A stretch of DNA of 64,000 nt. Origin: Sphingomonadales bacterium UBA2683 (GTDB lineage Bacteria; Pseudomonadota; Alphaproteobacteria; Sphingomonadales; Sphingomonadaceae). The position numbers were made by a program, and so were the translations under genes. Numbering within the stretch: the first letter of the stretch is position 1; each line of letters begins with the position of its first letter. The stretch is taken from positions 477,266 through 541,265 of the forward strand of contig DELZ01000002.1 of NCBI GenBank assembly GCA_002354635.1, read 5' to 3'. The notes below the pieces were generated by a model. It had not been told where the DNA came from and did no database searches. It was given only the letters and a program-made list of their open reading frames with translations. Of this stretch, positions 39,647 to 48,293 are shown piece after piece.

Positions 39647-40240
39647 TTAAGCCCTTTTCGTCGACCCGACCTTTGGTTCTTCGCCGGCAATCAACCGCTC
39701 GATATTCGAACGGTGTTTCCACAACACCAGCAGCGCCAGACCGATGAACATGGGCATCATGGCATATTCTCCCAGAGCGAAGACCGCGATTGGCACCGAC
39801 AAGGCTGCCAGCATGCCTCCTACCGACGAATAGCGCCACAACGCCAGCGATCCAAGCCATGTGACCGCAAATATCAACCCGGCGGTGGGTGCCAGAGCCG
39901 AAACGATACCCAGCAACGTGGCAACACCCTTGCCGCCCTTGAACCTGAGCCAGACTGGATAAAGATGCCCGAGAAAGGCCCCCAGTCCGGCCAAAACGCC
40001 GAGCCCGCCGGAAACCTGCAAAGCCAAGTAAACGGCGGCATAGCCCTTTGCCATGTCAAGCAGCAGGGTGAGCGCGGCCATGGCCTTGTTGCCGGTGCGC
40101 AGAACATTGGTCGCGCCGATGTTACCGGATCCGGTCTGACGCAGATCACCGCCACCAGACAGGTGGGTCAACACCAGTCCAAAAGGAACCGAGCCCAGCA
40201 AATAACCGAACAACAACGCCAAAATTGGTTCTACCCACAT
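39647..40240 (-). CDS. plsY: Glycerol-3-phosphate acyltransferase PlsY
   Basis: A 197-residue membrane enzyme that acylates glycerol-3-phosphate with acyl-phosphate, the first step of phospholipid synthesis. Family motifs: GSVPFGLVLTHLSGGGDLRQ, TGSGNIGATNVLRTGNK and FKGGKGVATLLGIVSALAPT. About five membrane segments. The start is ATG 40240 (MWVEPILALLFGYLLGSVPF), placed at the first helix; the longer frame has no conserved sequence. No strong ribosome site is seen. Divergent from murI, and followed by dprA. Confidence 0.93.
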   Translation of the reverse strand: MWVEPILALLFGYLLGSVPFGLVLTHLSGGGDLRQTGSGNIGATNVLRTGNKAMAALTLLLDMAKGYAAVYLALQVSGGLGVLAGLGAFLGHLYPVWLRFKGGKGVATLLGIVSALAPTAGLIFAVTWLGSLALWRYSSVGGMLAALSVPIAVFALGEYAMMPMFIGLALLVLWKHRSNIERLIAGEEPKVGSTKRA

Positions 40241-40393
40241 AGACTGCACTGCAAATACCCCTTGTTCGGTTCGCGCTATATTCCCAGCGGGGTATGAGCA
40301 AGTATCCCGTTCGAAAAAACGGCCAAGGTCAAACACCCATCAGACGAACCGAAGCAGTTGCCGTTCCCATGCTATTCTGGCTAAAGGAAAAGC

Positions 40394-41206
40394 ATGACCG
40401 AAACCCAGCTAGTCGAATGCCCTCCCTTGTTGTTTTTCGATTCCGGCATCGGCGGACTCTCGGTATTGATCGAAACGGTGAAATTGCTACCGGACGCACC
40501 GATCATCTATGCTGCTGATTATGCCGGTCTGCCTTATGGGATAAAGTCCGAGGCGGAACTGGCGGCGCGCATTCCGGCGCTTCTGGGTCGTCTGGTCGAG
40601 CGCTACAAACCGGCCCTGGCGACCATCGCCTGCAATACCGCATCGACCATTGCTCTCGATCATGTGCGGTCGGCCCTGGACATCCCGGTTGTCGGAACCG
40701 TGCCCGCGATCAAGCCGGCCAGCACACTGACCAGGACAGGCGTCATCGGCCTATTGGGCACCCAGGCCACTATCCGGCAGCCCTATGTCGACCGACTTGC
40801 CGCCGAATTCGCATCCGACAAGGTTTTGCTCCGCCATGCCGCTCCCGATCTCGTCTATGCCGCAGAGGCCAAGCTGCGCGGGGAAAAGTCGGATTCCGAA
40901 GTGATTCAGGCAGCCATAAACGGCTTGCTCAAACAGGCTGGAGGCGAGCGCATAGACACCGTCATTCTTGCCTGCACCCATTTCCCCTTGTTACGAGATG
41001 AGTTGATTACAGCGGCACCAAGGCCGATTCAGTTTATCGACGGTGCGGAAGGGATCGCGCGCAGGATCGCCTTTCTGACGAAGAACCAGTCCTGGCCAGC
41101 CGAAAGCCGGGAGGGGATATTTGTGACCACGGGAGGCCTGCCCGACATCGCATCCTATCGGCCAGCCTTCGCGAAATATGGTATCTCTCGATTTGAAAAG
41201 CTGTAA
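40394..41206 (+). CDS. murI: Glutamate racemase
   Basis: A 270-residue racemase that makes D-glutamate for peptidoglycan. The two cysteines that act as acid and base are in IACNTASTIALDHVRS and LACTHFPLLRDEL; the start FFDSGIGGLSVLIETVKLLP, and GLPYGIKSEAEL, are family blocks. Start ATG 40394 behind AAAGGAAAAGC. Length is normal. Downstream, 119 bases separate it from hemA; a short GGGC...GCCC hairpin lies at 41263-41277. Confidence 0.94.
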   Translation: MTETQLVECPPLLFFDSGIGGLSVLIETVKLLPDAPIIYAADYAGLPYGIKSEAELAARIPALLGRLVERYKPALATIACNTASTIALDHVRSALDIPVVGTVPAIKPASTLTRTGVIGLLGTQATIRQPYVDRLAAEFASDKVLLRHAAPDLVYAAEAKLRGEKSDSEVIQAAINGLLKQAGGERIDTVILACTHFPLLRDELITAAPRPIQFIDGAEGIARRIAFLTKNQSWPAESREGIFVTTGGLPDIASYRPAFAKYGISRFEKL

Positions 41207-41325
41207 GGTCTTGACCCGACCTATCTTATTGCGAGCGGTTCGCGCTGGAAATTAAGGAAAAAGGGCGCTAAGAGCCCGTTCAACAAGACCGCAAGAACAG
41301 ATTTGAAGCAGGATTTGGTGACATA

Positions 41326-42546
41326 GTGGACTACGACAAGATATTTTCTCAGGCGATTGACCGGCTCCATACAGAAGGCCGCTATCGGGTCTTTATTGAC
41401 ATATTGCGAAACAAGGGTTCCTTTCCCAATGCGCGCTGTTTCGCGCATCACAACGGTCCGCAACCGGTAACCGTCTGGTGCTCGAACGATTATCTGGCGA
41501 TGGGCCAGCATCCCGATGTGATCGCGGCGATGGAAGAAGCTTTGCATGATGTCGGTGCGGGATCGGGCGGAACCCGCAATATTGGCGGCAACACCCATTA
41601 TCACATCCAGCTCGAGCGCGAGCTGGCCGACTGGCACGGCAAGTCCGGTGCCCTGCTGTTCACCTCGGGCTATGTGTCGAATGAGGCAACGCTGTCGACA
41701 CTGACCAAGATTTTGCCGGGCTGCATCATCTTTTCCGACGAACTGAATCATGCGTCGATGATTGCCGGGATCAAGAACAGCGGCTGCGAGAAACGGGTGT
41801 TCCGGCACAATGATCTGGAGCATCTGGAAGAGTTGCTGGCTGCAGAAGATCCGGAAGTACCGAAACTGATTGCCTTTGAAAGCATCTATTCCATGGATGG
41901 CGATATCGCGCCCTTGCATGCAATATGCGATCTGGCAGACGAATATAATGCGCTGACCTATTGCGATGAAGTCCACGCCGTCGGCATGTACGGCAAACGC
42001 GGCGGAGGTATTTCCGAACGCGACGCTGCCGCACACCGAATCACGATCATCGAAGGCACATTGGCCAAGGCGGTCGGTGTGATGGGCGGCTATATCACGG
42101 CCGACCAGAAAATCGTCGATGTGATCCGGTCCTATGCGCCCGGCTTCATCTTTACCACGAGCCTGTCACCGGTGCTGGTTGCCGGCTCACTGGCGAGCAT
42201 CCGTCATCTGAAGCAGTCCACCGCCGAGCGGGATGGCCAGCAGGCTGCCGCCCAGACGCTGAAGAATCTGTTTGCGGATGCGGGATTGCCGGTGATGGAT
42301 TCATCAACCCATATCGTTCCGTTGCAGGTGGGTGACCCGGTCAAGGCCAAGAAAATCAGCGATATACTGCTCGCCGAATATGGCGTCTATGTGCAGCCGA
42401 TCAATTATCCGACCGTGCCGCGCGGCACTGAACGCCTGCGCTTCACCCCCGGTCCGGCGCACAGTGAAGAGATGATGGTCGACCTGACCAAGGCGCTGGT
42501 CGAGATCTGGAGCCGGATGGATCTCGAACGGGCCATCGCGGCCTAG
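41326..42546 (+). CDS. hemA: 5-aminolevulinate synthase
   Basis: A 406-residue PLP enzyme that condenses glycine and succinyl-CoA to 5-aminolevulinate in the alphaproteobacterial C4 heme pathway. [56 protein letters not shown] and [11 protein letters not shown] are family blocks; the PLP lysine is in [17 protein letters not shown], and [17 protein letters not shown] precedes it. The C-terminus has [20 protein letters not shown]. The start is GTG 41326 with AGGA 11 bases upstream. The stop overlaps the convergent threonine-dehydratase-like gene by four bases. Its succinyl-CoA substrate is also the product of the mutase path. Confidence 0.96.
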   Translation: MDYDKIFSQAIDRLHTEGRYRVFIDILRNKGSFPNARCFAHHNGPQPVTVWCSNDYLAMGQHPDVIAAMEEALHDVGAGSGGTRNIGGNTHYHIQLERELADWHGKSGALLFTSGYVSNEATLSTLTKILPGCIIFSDELNHASMIAGIKNSGCEKRVFRHNDLEHLEELLAAEDPEVPKLIAFESIYSMDGDIAPLHAICDLADEYNALTYCDEVHAVGMYGKRGGGISERDAAAHRITIIEGTLAKAVGVMGGYITADQKIVDVIRSYAPGFIFTTSLSPVLVAGSLASIRHLKQSTAERDGQQAAAQTLKNLFADAGLPVMDSSTHIVPLQVGDPVKAKKISDILLAEYGVYVQPINYPTVPRGTERLRFTPGPAHSEEMMVDLTKALVEIWSRMDLERAIAA

Positions 42547-43526
42547 CCGCCAGCGATAATTTTTGCATATAGGTGATTGTCGACATTGCCGCCCGAAAGG
42601 GTGACGGCGGTGCCATCCGTCAGTGGCAGCTTGCCTGCCAGAACGGCCGCAAGCGCCACTGCGCCACCGGGTTCGACGACCAGATGCAATCTCTCGAAAG
42701 CGACGCGAATCGCGTGATGGACTTCATCCTGCGACACGGAAAGCCCTTCGGCATCGCGGGCCTTTAAAATATCGAATGTAATCGGCGATACCCGGAGTGT
42801 TTGCAGGGCGTCGCATTCCGTCGCTGGCGGATTGTTTTCAACCGGCACAATTGTACCGCCTGCCAGAGACCGTTTCATATCGTCCCAGCCCTCCGGCTCA
42901 ACCACAAAAATCCGGGCGTCGGGATTCGCTAGCGCTGAACCGCTGGCGAGACCGCCACCGCCGCAACAGGCGACGATCTGGTCGGGTTCCGATCCGGTCC
43001 AGACGCGCATTTGATCGCGAATTTCCAGTCCGCAGCTGCCCTGCCCTTCGACGATCCACGGATCATCGAAGCTCGGGACGACCACTGCGCCGGTTTTGGC
43101 AGCAAGATCGGCTGCCAATTGCTCCCGCGCGCCGCCCATCCGGTCGTATGTAACGACTTCAGCGCCGAGCGCGCGGGTATTGTCCAGTTTGGCTCGGGGA
43201 GCATCTTCGGGCATGACAATGGTAGCCGGAATGCCCAGACGCCGCGCGGCCCAGGCAACGCCCTGCGCGTGATTGCCGCTGGAAAAGGCGACGACGCCGC
43301 GCGGGCGCTGTTCGCCTGACAGGTCGGTCAGACGGTGCCAGCCGCCGCGAATCTTGAAGGCACCGATGGGTTGCAGGCATTCTGCCTTGCACCAGATAGT
43401 CTTGCCCTCGAATTCCAGGGGCAATAGCGGCGTCTCTGGCAAAATGGCCGCAATTTTCTTAGCCGCGCGTTTCACCCCGGCAAGACTGGGTTGACGCTCG
43501 GGGTCCATCAGGTGTTGCTCTGTCAT
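42543..43526 (-). CDS. Threonine/serine dehydratase-like PLP enzyme
   Basis: A 327-residue fold-II PLP protein. The PLP lysine is in [38 protein letters not shown] and [11 protein letters not shown] are typical of threonine dehydratases; the phosphate loop [13 protein letters not shown] follows. Length 327 without the regulatory ACT domains is that of catabolic threonine dehydratase or serine racemase (about 320-330). Which substrate is preferred cannot be told. Start ATG 43526, directly divergent from the carboxynorspermidine synthase gene with only 53 bases between the starts. Confidence 0.88.
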   Translation of the reverse strand: MTEQHLMDPERQPSLAGVKRAAKKIAAILPETPLLPLEFEGKTIWCKAECLQPIGAFKIRGGWHRLTDLSGEQRPRGVVAFSSGNHAQGVAWAARRLGIPATIVMPEDAPRAKLDNTRALGAEVVTYDRMGGAREQLAADLAAKTGAVVVPSFDDPWIVEGQGSCGLEIRDQMRVWTGSEPDQIVACCGGGGLASGSALANPDARIFVVEPEGWDDMKRSLAGGTIVPVENNPPATECDALQTLRVSPITFDILKARDAEGLSVSQDEVHHAIRVAFERLHLVVEPGGAVALAAVLAGKLPLTDGTAVTLSGGNVDNHLYAKIIAGG

Positions 43527-43579
43527 GGTCTCTCCCTATATGCGGTATTCTCATTTCTCCAGCATTTAGAGTGAAAAGC

Positions 43580-44797
43580 ATGAGCAAGATATTGGTAATC
43601 GGCGCTGGCGGCGTCAGTTCGGTGGCAGTGCACAAGATGGCGCAGCTGATCGCGGCAGGAAGCGGCACATTCGGCGAGATACTGCTGGCCAGCCGGACCC
43701 TGACCAAATGCGAAGCGATCGCCGAGTCGGTCAAGCAGAGGACGGGTGTGGCGATTGCGACATCACAGATTGATGCGGATGATGTGCCGGCATTGACCGC
43801 CCTTATCGGGCAGGAAAAGCCAGATCTCGTCGTAAACCTTGCGCTGCCTTACCAGGATCTGCCGATCATGGATGCCTGTCTGGCGACCGGGACCGACTAT
43901 CTCGACACCGCCAATTACGAGCCGCGCGACGAAGCCAAGTTCGAATATAAATGGCAGTGGGATTATCACGACCGCTTCAAGAAAGCAGGAATCATGGCTT
44001 TGCTGGGCTCCGGCTTTGATCCCGGGGTGACCAGCGTGTTCACCTGCTGGCTGAAGAAGCATCATTTCGACCGGATCGACACACTCGATATTCTTGATTG
44101 CAATGGCGGCGATCACGGCCAGCATTTTGCGACCAATTTCAATCCCGAGATCAATATCCGAGAAGTGACCGCCAATTCGCGCCATTGGGAAAATGGCGAC
44201 TGGGTGGAAGGACCGCCACTGACGCAGAAGCAGGAATTTGATTTCGAGGCGGTCGGCCCAAAGAATATGTATCTGATGTATCATGAGGAAATTGAGTCGC
44301 TGAAGACGCATCTCCCGGAAATCCAGCGCATCCGCTTCTGGATGACCTTTGGCGATGCCTATCTGACCCATCTGGCGGTACTCCAGAATGTCGGCATGAC
44401 CCGGATCGATCCGGTGATGTATGAAGGGCGCGAGATCATCCCCTTGCAGTTCCTGAAAGCCGTGCTGCCGGAGCCGGCCAGCCTGGGTGAAACGACCAAG
44501 GGCAATACCAATATCGGCGTGATCGCGACGGGTGTGAAGGACGGCGTACAGAAGACGCTTTACGTCAAGAATATCTGCAGCCATGAAGCCGCGTTTGAGG
44601 AAACCGGCAATCAGGGTGTCAGCTACACAACCGGCGTTCCGGCGATGATCGGCGCAGCGATGATGCTGTCCGGCCAGTGGCAGGGCAAGGGCGTGTTCAA
44701 CATGGAGGAATTCGATCCGGACCCGTTCATGGAGATGCTGAACCAGCATGGCCTGCCCTGGACATTGGAAGAATTGGAAGCACCTTTGGCGTTCTGA
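43580..44797 (+). CDS. Carboxynorspermidine synthase (saccharopine dehydrogenase family)
   Basis: A 405-residue NADPH dehydrogenase that forms carboxynorspermidine or carboxyspermidine from a diamine and aspartate semialdehyde. The N-terminal Rossmann loop ILVIGAGGVSSVAVHKMAQL and VNLALPYQDLPIMDACLATG match saccharopine-type reductases, and LLGSGFDPGVTSVFTCWLK and LDCNGGDHGQHFATNFNPE are typical of carboxynorspermidine synthase. The substrate is inferred from nspC directly downstream (one base apart) and the decarboxylase after it. ATG 43580 is preferred over GTG 43571. First gene of the polyamine block. Confidence 0.9.
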   Translation: MSKILVIGAGGVSSVAVHKMAQLIAAGSGTFGEILLASRTLTKCEAIAESVKQRTGVAIATSQIDADDVPALTALIGQEKPDLVVNLALPYQDLPIMDACLATGTDYLDTANYEPRDEAKFEYKWQWDYHDRFKKAGIMALLGSGFDPGVTSVFTCWLKKHHFDRIDTLDILDCNGGDHGQHFATNFNPEINIREVTANSRHWENGDWVEGPPLTQKQEFDFEAVGPKNMYLMYHEEIESLKTHLPEIQRIRFWMTFGDAYLTHLAVLQNVGMTRIDPVMYEGREIIPLQFLKAVLPEPASLGETTKGNTNIGVIATGVKDGVQKTLYVKNICSHEAAFEETGNQGVSYTTGVPAMIGAAMMLSGQWQGKGVFNMEEFDPDPFMEMLNQHGLPWTLEELEAPLAF

Positions 44798-44798
44798 G

Positions 44799-45968
44799 AT
44801 GGAAACCAAGGCAGGGGATCCCGGCGCTTTTGCGCATTTCGACCTGGGGCGGGTGCCCTCGCCCGCTTTCGTCGTCGACGAAGTTGCTGTCCGCCGAAAT
44901 CTGGAGATTCTGGCGGATATCAAGGCGCAGTCAGGGGCGAAGATTCTGCTCGCCTTGAAAGCCTTTTCGATGTGGTCGCTGGCGCCGCTGATCGACGAAT
45001 ATCTCGACGGCTATTGTGCCTCCGGATTATGGGAAGCACGACTGGCCAGGGAATGTTACAACGGTCCGATCAGCACTTACTCGCCGGCCTACAAGACAGA
45101 GGATCTGGCGGAACTTAGCCGGATTTCCGGACATATTACCTTCAACAATCCTCAGCAAATTGATCGGTGGAAAAGTAATTCTAGTCAATATATTACACTG
45201 GATAGTTCTGATATTGGCTTAAGACTCAATCCGGAAATCGCACTGGGCGAAACGGAAAAATATGATCCAAGCCAGCCACACAGTCGGCTCGGTTTTCCGC
45301 TCAGCCAGCTGCGGCCGGAGCATTTTGAGCATCTTTCCGGAATCCACTTCCACAATCTGTGCGAGCAGGGTTTCGATGCGCTGGCCGAGACCTGGGCAAA
45401 GGTTGAGCCGGTGATCGCGCCGCATTTCGACGGGCTGAAATGGATCAATCTCGGCGGTGGGCACCATATCACCCGCGATGATTATGATCGCGAAGCGCTG
45501 GTCACCTTCCTGAAAGACCTGAAGACCCGGTCGGGATGCGAGATCTATCTCGAGCCGGGCGAAGCGGTGGCGCTGGATGCGGGCATCCTGGTTGGCGAGA
45601 TACTGGATATTTTCGACAATGGCATGCCGATCGGGATCACCGATATCTCGGCGACCTGCCATATGCCGGATGTGATCGAGGCGCCCTATCGCCCGGCGAT
45701 GCTGGGCGAACCCCATCAGGGACCAGCGATCCGTCTCGGCGGGCCGAGCTGTCTGGCTGGCGATATTATCGGCGATTACCGGCTGCCCGAAGAACCGCAT
45801 ATTGGGCAACGCATCGCCTTTCTCGATCAGGCGCATTATTCGATGGTCAAGACCAACACGTTCAACGGTGTGCCGCTGCCTTCCATCTGGCTGTGGAACA
45901 GCGAGAGCGATACGCTGCGCTGCGTCAAATCCTTCGACTGGACGGCCTTCAGGGATCGGCTCAGCTAA
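44799..45968 (+). CDS. nspC: Carboxynorspermidine/carboxyspermidine decarboxylase
   Basis: A 389-residue fold-III PLP decarboxylase giving spermidine or norspermidine. The PLP lysine is K54 in LLALKAFSMWSLAP; VPSPAFVVDE near the start, HNLCEQGFDALAETW, the EPGEAVALDAG block and SATCHMPDVIEAPYRP with the active-site cysteine match the family. Its ATG lies one base after the stop of the synthase gene. Codons 125-145 (about 45170-45230) are strikingly AT-rich (AGT AAT TCT AGT, TTA AGA) compared with the rest of the gene, although the reading frame is intact. It is followed by the leader RNA of the ornithine decarboxylase gene. Confidence 0.95.
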   Translation: METKAGDPGAFAHFDLGRVPSPAFVVDEVAVRRNLEILADIKAQSGAKILLALKAFSMWSLAPLIDEYLDGYCASGLWEARLARECYNGPISTYSPAYKTEDLAELSRISGHITFNNPQQIDRWKSNSSQYITLDSSDIGLRLNPEIALGETEKYDPSQPHSRLGFPLSQLRPEHFEHLSGIHFHNLCEQGFDALAETWAKVEPVIAPHFDGLKWINLGGGHHITRDDYDREALVTFLKDLKTRSGCEIYLEPGEAVALDAGILVGEILDIFDNGMPIGITDISATCHMPDVIEAPYRPAMLGEPHQGPAIRLGGPSCLAGDIIGDYRLPEEPHIGQRIAFLDQAHYSMVKTNTFNGVPLPSIWLWNSESDTLRCVKSFDWTAFRDRLS

Positions 45969-45980
45969 AAAATGCCTGTC

Positions 45981-46085
45981 GTTCAGCTTCTATAAGGACT
46001 TCGGTCTTTACAGCGCGAACAAGTGGCCATATAGCCGCGCCTTGCTGCCCCATGGCCGCTTGCGTATCCGCAAGGCAGCTCAATC
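45981..46085 (+). promoter_or_regulatory. Structured leader of ornithine decarboxylase, speF-motif-like
   Basis: The 146-base gap between nspC and the decarboxylase gene holds clear RNA structure: stem AAGGAC (45994-45999) with GTCTTT (46004-46009) around a TTCG tetraloop, a second stem CTTGCG (46059-46064) with CGCAAG (46069-46074), and GCTGC (46044-46048) with GCAGC (46075-46079). GGCCAT (46025-46030) can pair with ATGGCC (46052-46057). The conserved-looking TTCAGCTTCTATAAGGACTT and GTCTTTACAGCGCGAACAAG, in front of an alphaproteobacterial ornithine decarboxylase, fit my memory of the speF RNA motif. A competing or additional explanation is a translated leader: one frame stays open through it, to a TGA one base before the decarboxylase start. 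Confidence 0.7.
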
Positions 46086-46114
46086 GATCTTAGCCTATAA
46101 GGGGGTCCCTTGAG

Positions 46115-47314
46115 TTGCACATTTTCCATGACGCTGAGGAGCTGACGAAGGCTCTAAGCCCAGATATTCCAGTCTTGTTGAACCGGCCGCACGCAGCGCG
46201 TCGCGCCGCGCGCTATTTCGTCGAGCAATTTCCCGGCAAATCGCTCTATGCGGTCAAGGCGAATCCGACGCCCTCATTGCTGCAATTGCTGTGGGATGAA
46301 GGCGTCACGCATTACGACGTGGCCTCGATCGACGAAGTGCGCCAGGTCCGCGCAGCCCTGCCCAACGCGACTCTGTGCTACATGAATCCGATCAAGCAAC
46401 TGGCTTCGATCCGCGAAGCCTATCGCGATCATGGCGTACGGATTTTCTCGCTCGACAGCATTGAGGAACTGGAAAAGATAGAGCTCGGAACCGGAGGCGC
46501 AGACGATCTGACGCTGTGTGTGCGACTGCGTGTGGCCTCGGAATTTGCAGAAATCAGTCTGGCGGCGAAATTTGGCATCGACGTCGATGAGTCTGCCGAG
46601 TTGCTGCAACGCACGCGACAGACGGCGGACAGCCTTGGTATCTGTTTCCATGTCGGAAGCCAGGCAATGACTCCGCTTGCCTATGTCCATGCACTGGAAC
46701 GCGTGCGGACCGCGATTGTCAGCGCCTCTGTCACCGTCGATATCGTCAATGTCGGCGGCGGGTTTCCGTCGATCTATCCGGATCTGGAACCGGTTTCGCT
46801 GAACCATTATTTTACCGCCATCGACCGCACGTTCGAGGATCTGCCGATCAGCTATTCCGCCGAACTCTGGTGCGAGCCCGGCCGCGCCCTGTCTGCGGAA
46901 TATAGCTCGCTGGTGGTGAAGGTGGAGCGCCGCCGTGGCGACGAACTCTATATCAATGACGGTGCCTATGGCACGCTGTTCGATGCCGCCCATATCGGCT
47001 GGCGCTTTCCGGTCCGCCAAATCGACGCCGATTCGGAAAATGCTACAACCACCGGCTTCAGCTTCTACGGCCCGACCTGTGACGACATGGATTTCATGGC
47101 CGGACCGTTCAACCTGCCCGACAGCATCAAGGCCGGTGATTATATCGAGATTGGTATGCTCGGCGCCTATGGTTCGGCGATGCGGACCAAGTTCAACGGC
47201 TATGGCAGCAGCGAAGAACATGATGTCACCGACGAACCGATGGCGAGCCTCTATGTCGGCGACAATCTCGACCGTTCGGACCGCGACAATGTGGTGTCTT
47301 TTCCGAGCCTTTGA
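46115..47314 (+). CDS. Type III PLP ornithine (or lysine/ornithine) decarboxylase
   Basis: A 399-residue fold-III PLP decarboxylase. The PLP lysine is K48 in SLYAVKANPTPSLLQLL; VASIDEVRQVRAALPNA, FHVGSQAMTPLAYVHAL, VNVGGGFPSIYPDLE, WCEPGRALSAEYSSLVVKVE and FYGPTCDDMDFMAGP are family blocks, the last with the catalytic cysteine. It most likely makes putrescine from ornithine, the diamine used by the two genes upstream. The start is TTG 46115, nine bases after GGGGG. The preceding leader RNA suggests feedback control by polyamines or ornithine. Whether it also takes lysine or diaminopimelate cannot be told by eye. Confidence 0.92.
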   Translation: MHIFHDAEELTKALSPDIPVLLNRPHAARRAARYFVEQFPGKSLYAVKANPTPSLLQLLWDEGVTHYDVASIDEVRQVRAALPNATLCYMNPIKQLASIREAYRDHGVRIFSLDSIEELEKIELGTGGADDLTLCVRLRVASEFAEISLAAKFGIDVDESAELLQRTRQTADSLGICFHVGSQAMTPLAYVHALERVRTAIVSASVTVDIVNVGGGFPSIYPDLEPVSLNHYFTAIDRTFEDLPISYSAELWCEPGRALSAEYSSLVVKVERRRGDELYINDGAYGTLFDAAHIGWRFPVRQIDADSENATTTGFSFYGPTCDDMDFMAGPFNLPDSIKAGDYIEIGMLGAYGSAMRTKFNGYGSSEEHDVTDEPMASLYVGDNLDRSDRDNVVSFPSL

Positions 47315-47389
47315 TCGCCGCATTAGGTTGCAATTGACAATCGGTTGCAGTTGACGCAATTTCTCCCGAAAGATTTTGGGGGTAAAGAC

Positions 47390-47821
47390 ATGGATACTGC
47401 TATTTTGGCACCCGCGGCCGTGTTGGTCATCTGGTCGCTCATCATGCTGTTATGGATGGCTGGCACGAGATTTCCGGCCATGGCAAAAGCCGGTTCGGAT
47501 CTGAGCAAGTCACCACCGGGCGGTCGAGGAAGCGACCTGGAAGGCGTGATACCCGACAAGGTAAACTGGAAATCCCACAACTACACCCATTTGATGGAAC
47601 AGCCGACGCTGTTTTATGCCACGGTCGTGATCCTCGCGCTGACCAATGCCGGCCATGGGCTCAATCTCAATCTCGCATGGGCCTACGTGGTCATCCGGAT
47701 CATTCACAGCATCTGGCAGGCAACCGTTAATCTTGTAAATGTACGCTTTTTTCTTTTTATAGCGTCGACCGTCTGCTTGCTCATCATGGCGATCAACGCG
47801 CTGTGGGTCACACTTTTCTGA
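47390..47821 (+). CDS. MAPEG family membrane protein, copy 1
   Basis: A 143-residue four-helix membrane protein. ILAPAAVLVIWSLIMLLWMA, then HNYTHLMEQPTLFYATVVIL and LNLAWAYVVIRIIHSIWQAT fit the MAPEG (membrane-associated eicosanoid/glutathione metabolism) fold, as does RTFPAM-like TRFPAMAKAG after helix 1. Bacterial MAPEG proteins can have glutathione transferase activity; here it is unknown. Start ATG 47390 behind TTGGGGGTAAAGAC. It is directly followed by a paralogue of the same length. Confidence 0.9.
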   Translation: MDTAILAPAAVLVIWSLIMLLWMAGTRFPAMAKAGSDLSKSPPGGRGSDLEGVIPDKVNWKSHNYTHLMEQPTLFYATVVILALTNAGHGLNLNLAWAYVVIRIIHSIWQATVNLVNVRFFLFIASTVCLLIMAINALWVTLF

Positions 47822-47850
47822 AATTACAACAAACGGGGGGATAATAAGTT

Positions 47851-48282
47851 ATGGAAACCAGCGCGATGCTGCAACCGATGGTTGCACTCATTTTGTGGAC
47901 GATGCTGATCTGGCTGTGGATGTATGTCACACGCATCCCAGCGATGAACAAGGCCAAGATCGACACCGCCAATCTGGTCGGTGGGACCGGTGGCAGTCTG
48001 GATGACCTGCTGCCACCCGAAACCCAGTGGAAGGCGCATAATTATAACCATTTGCTGACGGAACCGACCCTTTTTTACGCAATTTGTGTCGTTTTGATCC
48101 TTTCCGGACAGGATTATGGACTGAACCTGACCATCGCCTGGATCTATGTCGGCCTGCGCGTGTTGCACAGCCTGATCCAGGTCACAATCAACCGTGTGAT
48201 GTTCCGCTTCATGGCCTTTGCGCTGTCAAGCCTGTGCATTATCGCGCTCACCATTCATGCGGCGATCGCTGTATTCCATTAG
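47851..48282 (+). CDS. MAPEG family membrane protein, copy 2
   Basis: A 143-residue paralogue of the preceding gene: MLQPMVALILWTMLIWLWMY, the shared HNYNHLLTEPTLFYAICVV and LTIAWIYVGLRVLHSLIQVT, and RIPAMNKAKID. The two proteins align without gaps of note, so they arose by tandem duplication and may form hetero-oligomers. It starts at ATG 47851, 29 bases after the first copy, and ends tail to tail with the RNA methyltransferase gene. Confidence 0.9.
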   Translation: METSAMLQPMVALILWTMLIWLWMYVTRIPAMNKAKIDTANLVGGTGGSLDDLLPPETQWKAHNYNHLLTEPTLFYAICVVLILSGQDYGLNLTIAWIYVGLRVLHSLIQVTINRVMFRFMAFALSSLCIIALTIHAAIAVFH

Positions 48283-48293
48283 TCAGGGCCGGA

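Noticed and set aside
41263..41277. Terminator between murI and hemA
   Set aside because: The GGGC...GCCC stem has only four firm pairs and the T run is on the minus strand, where no gene ends.
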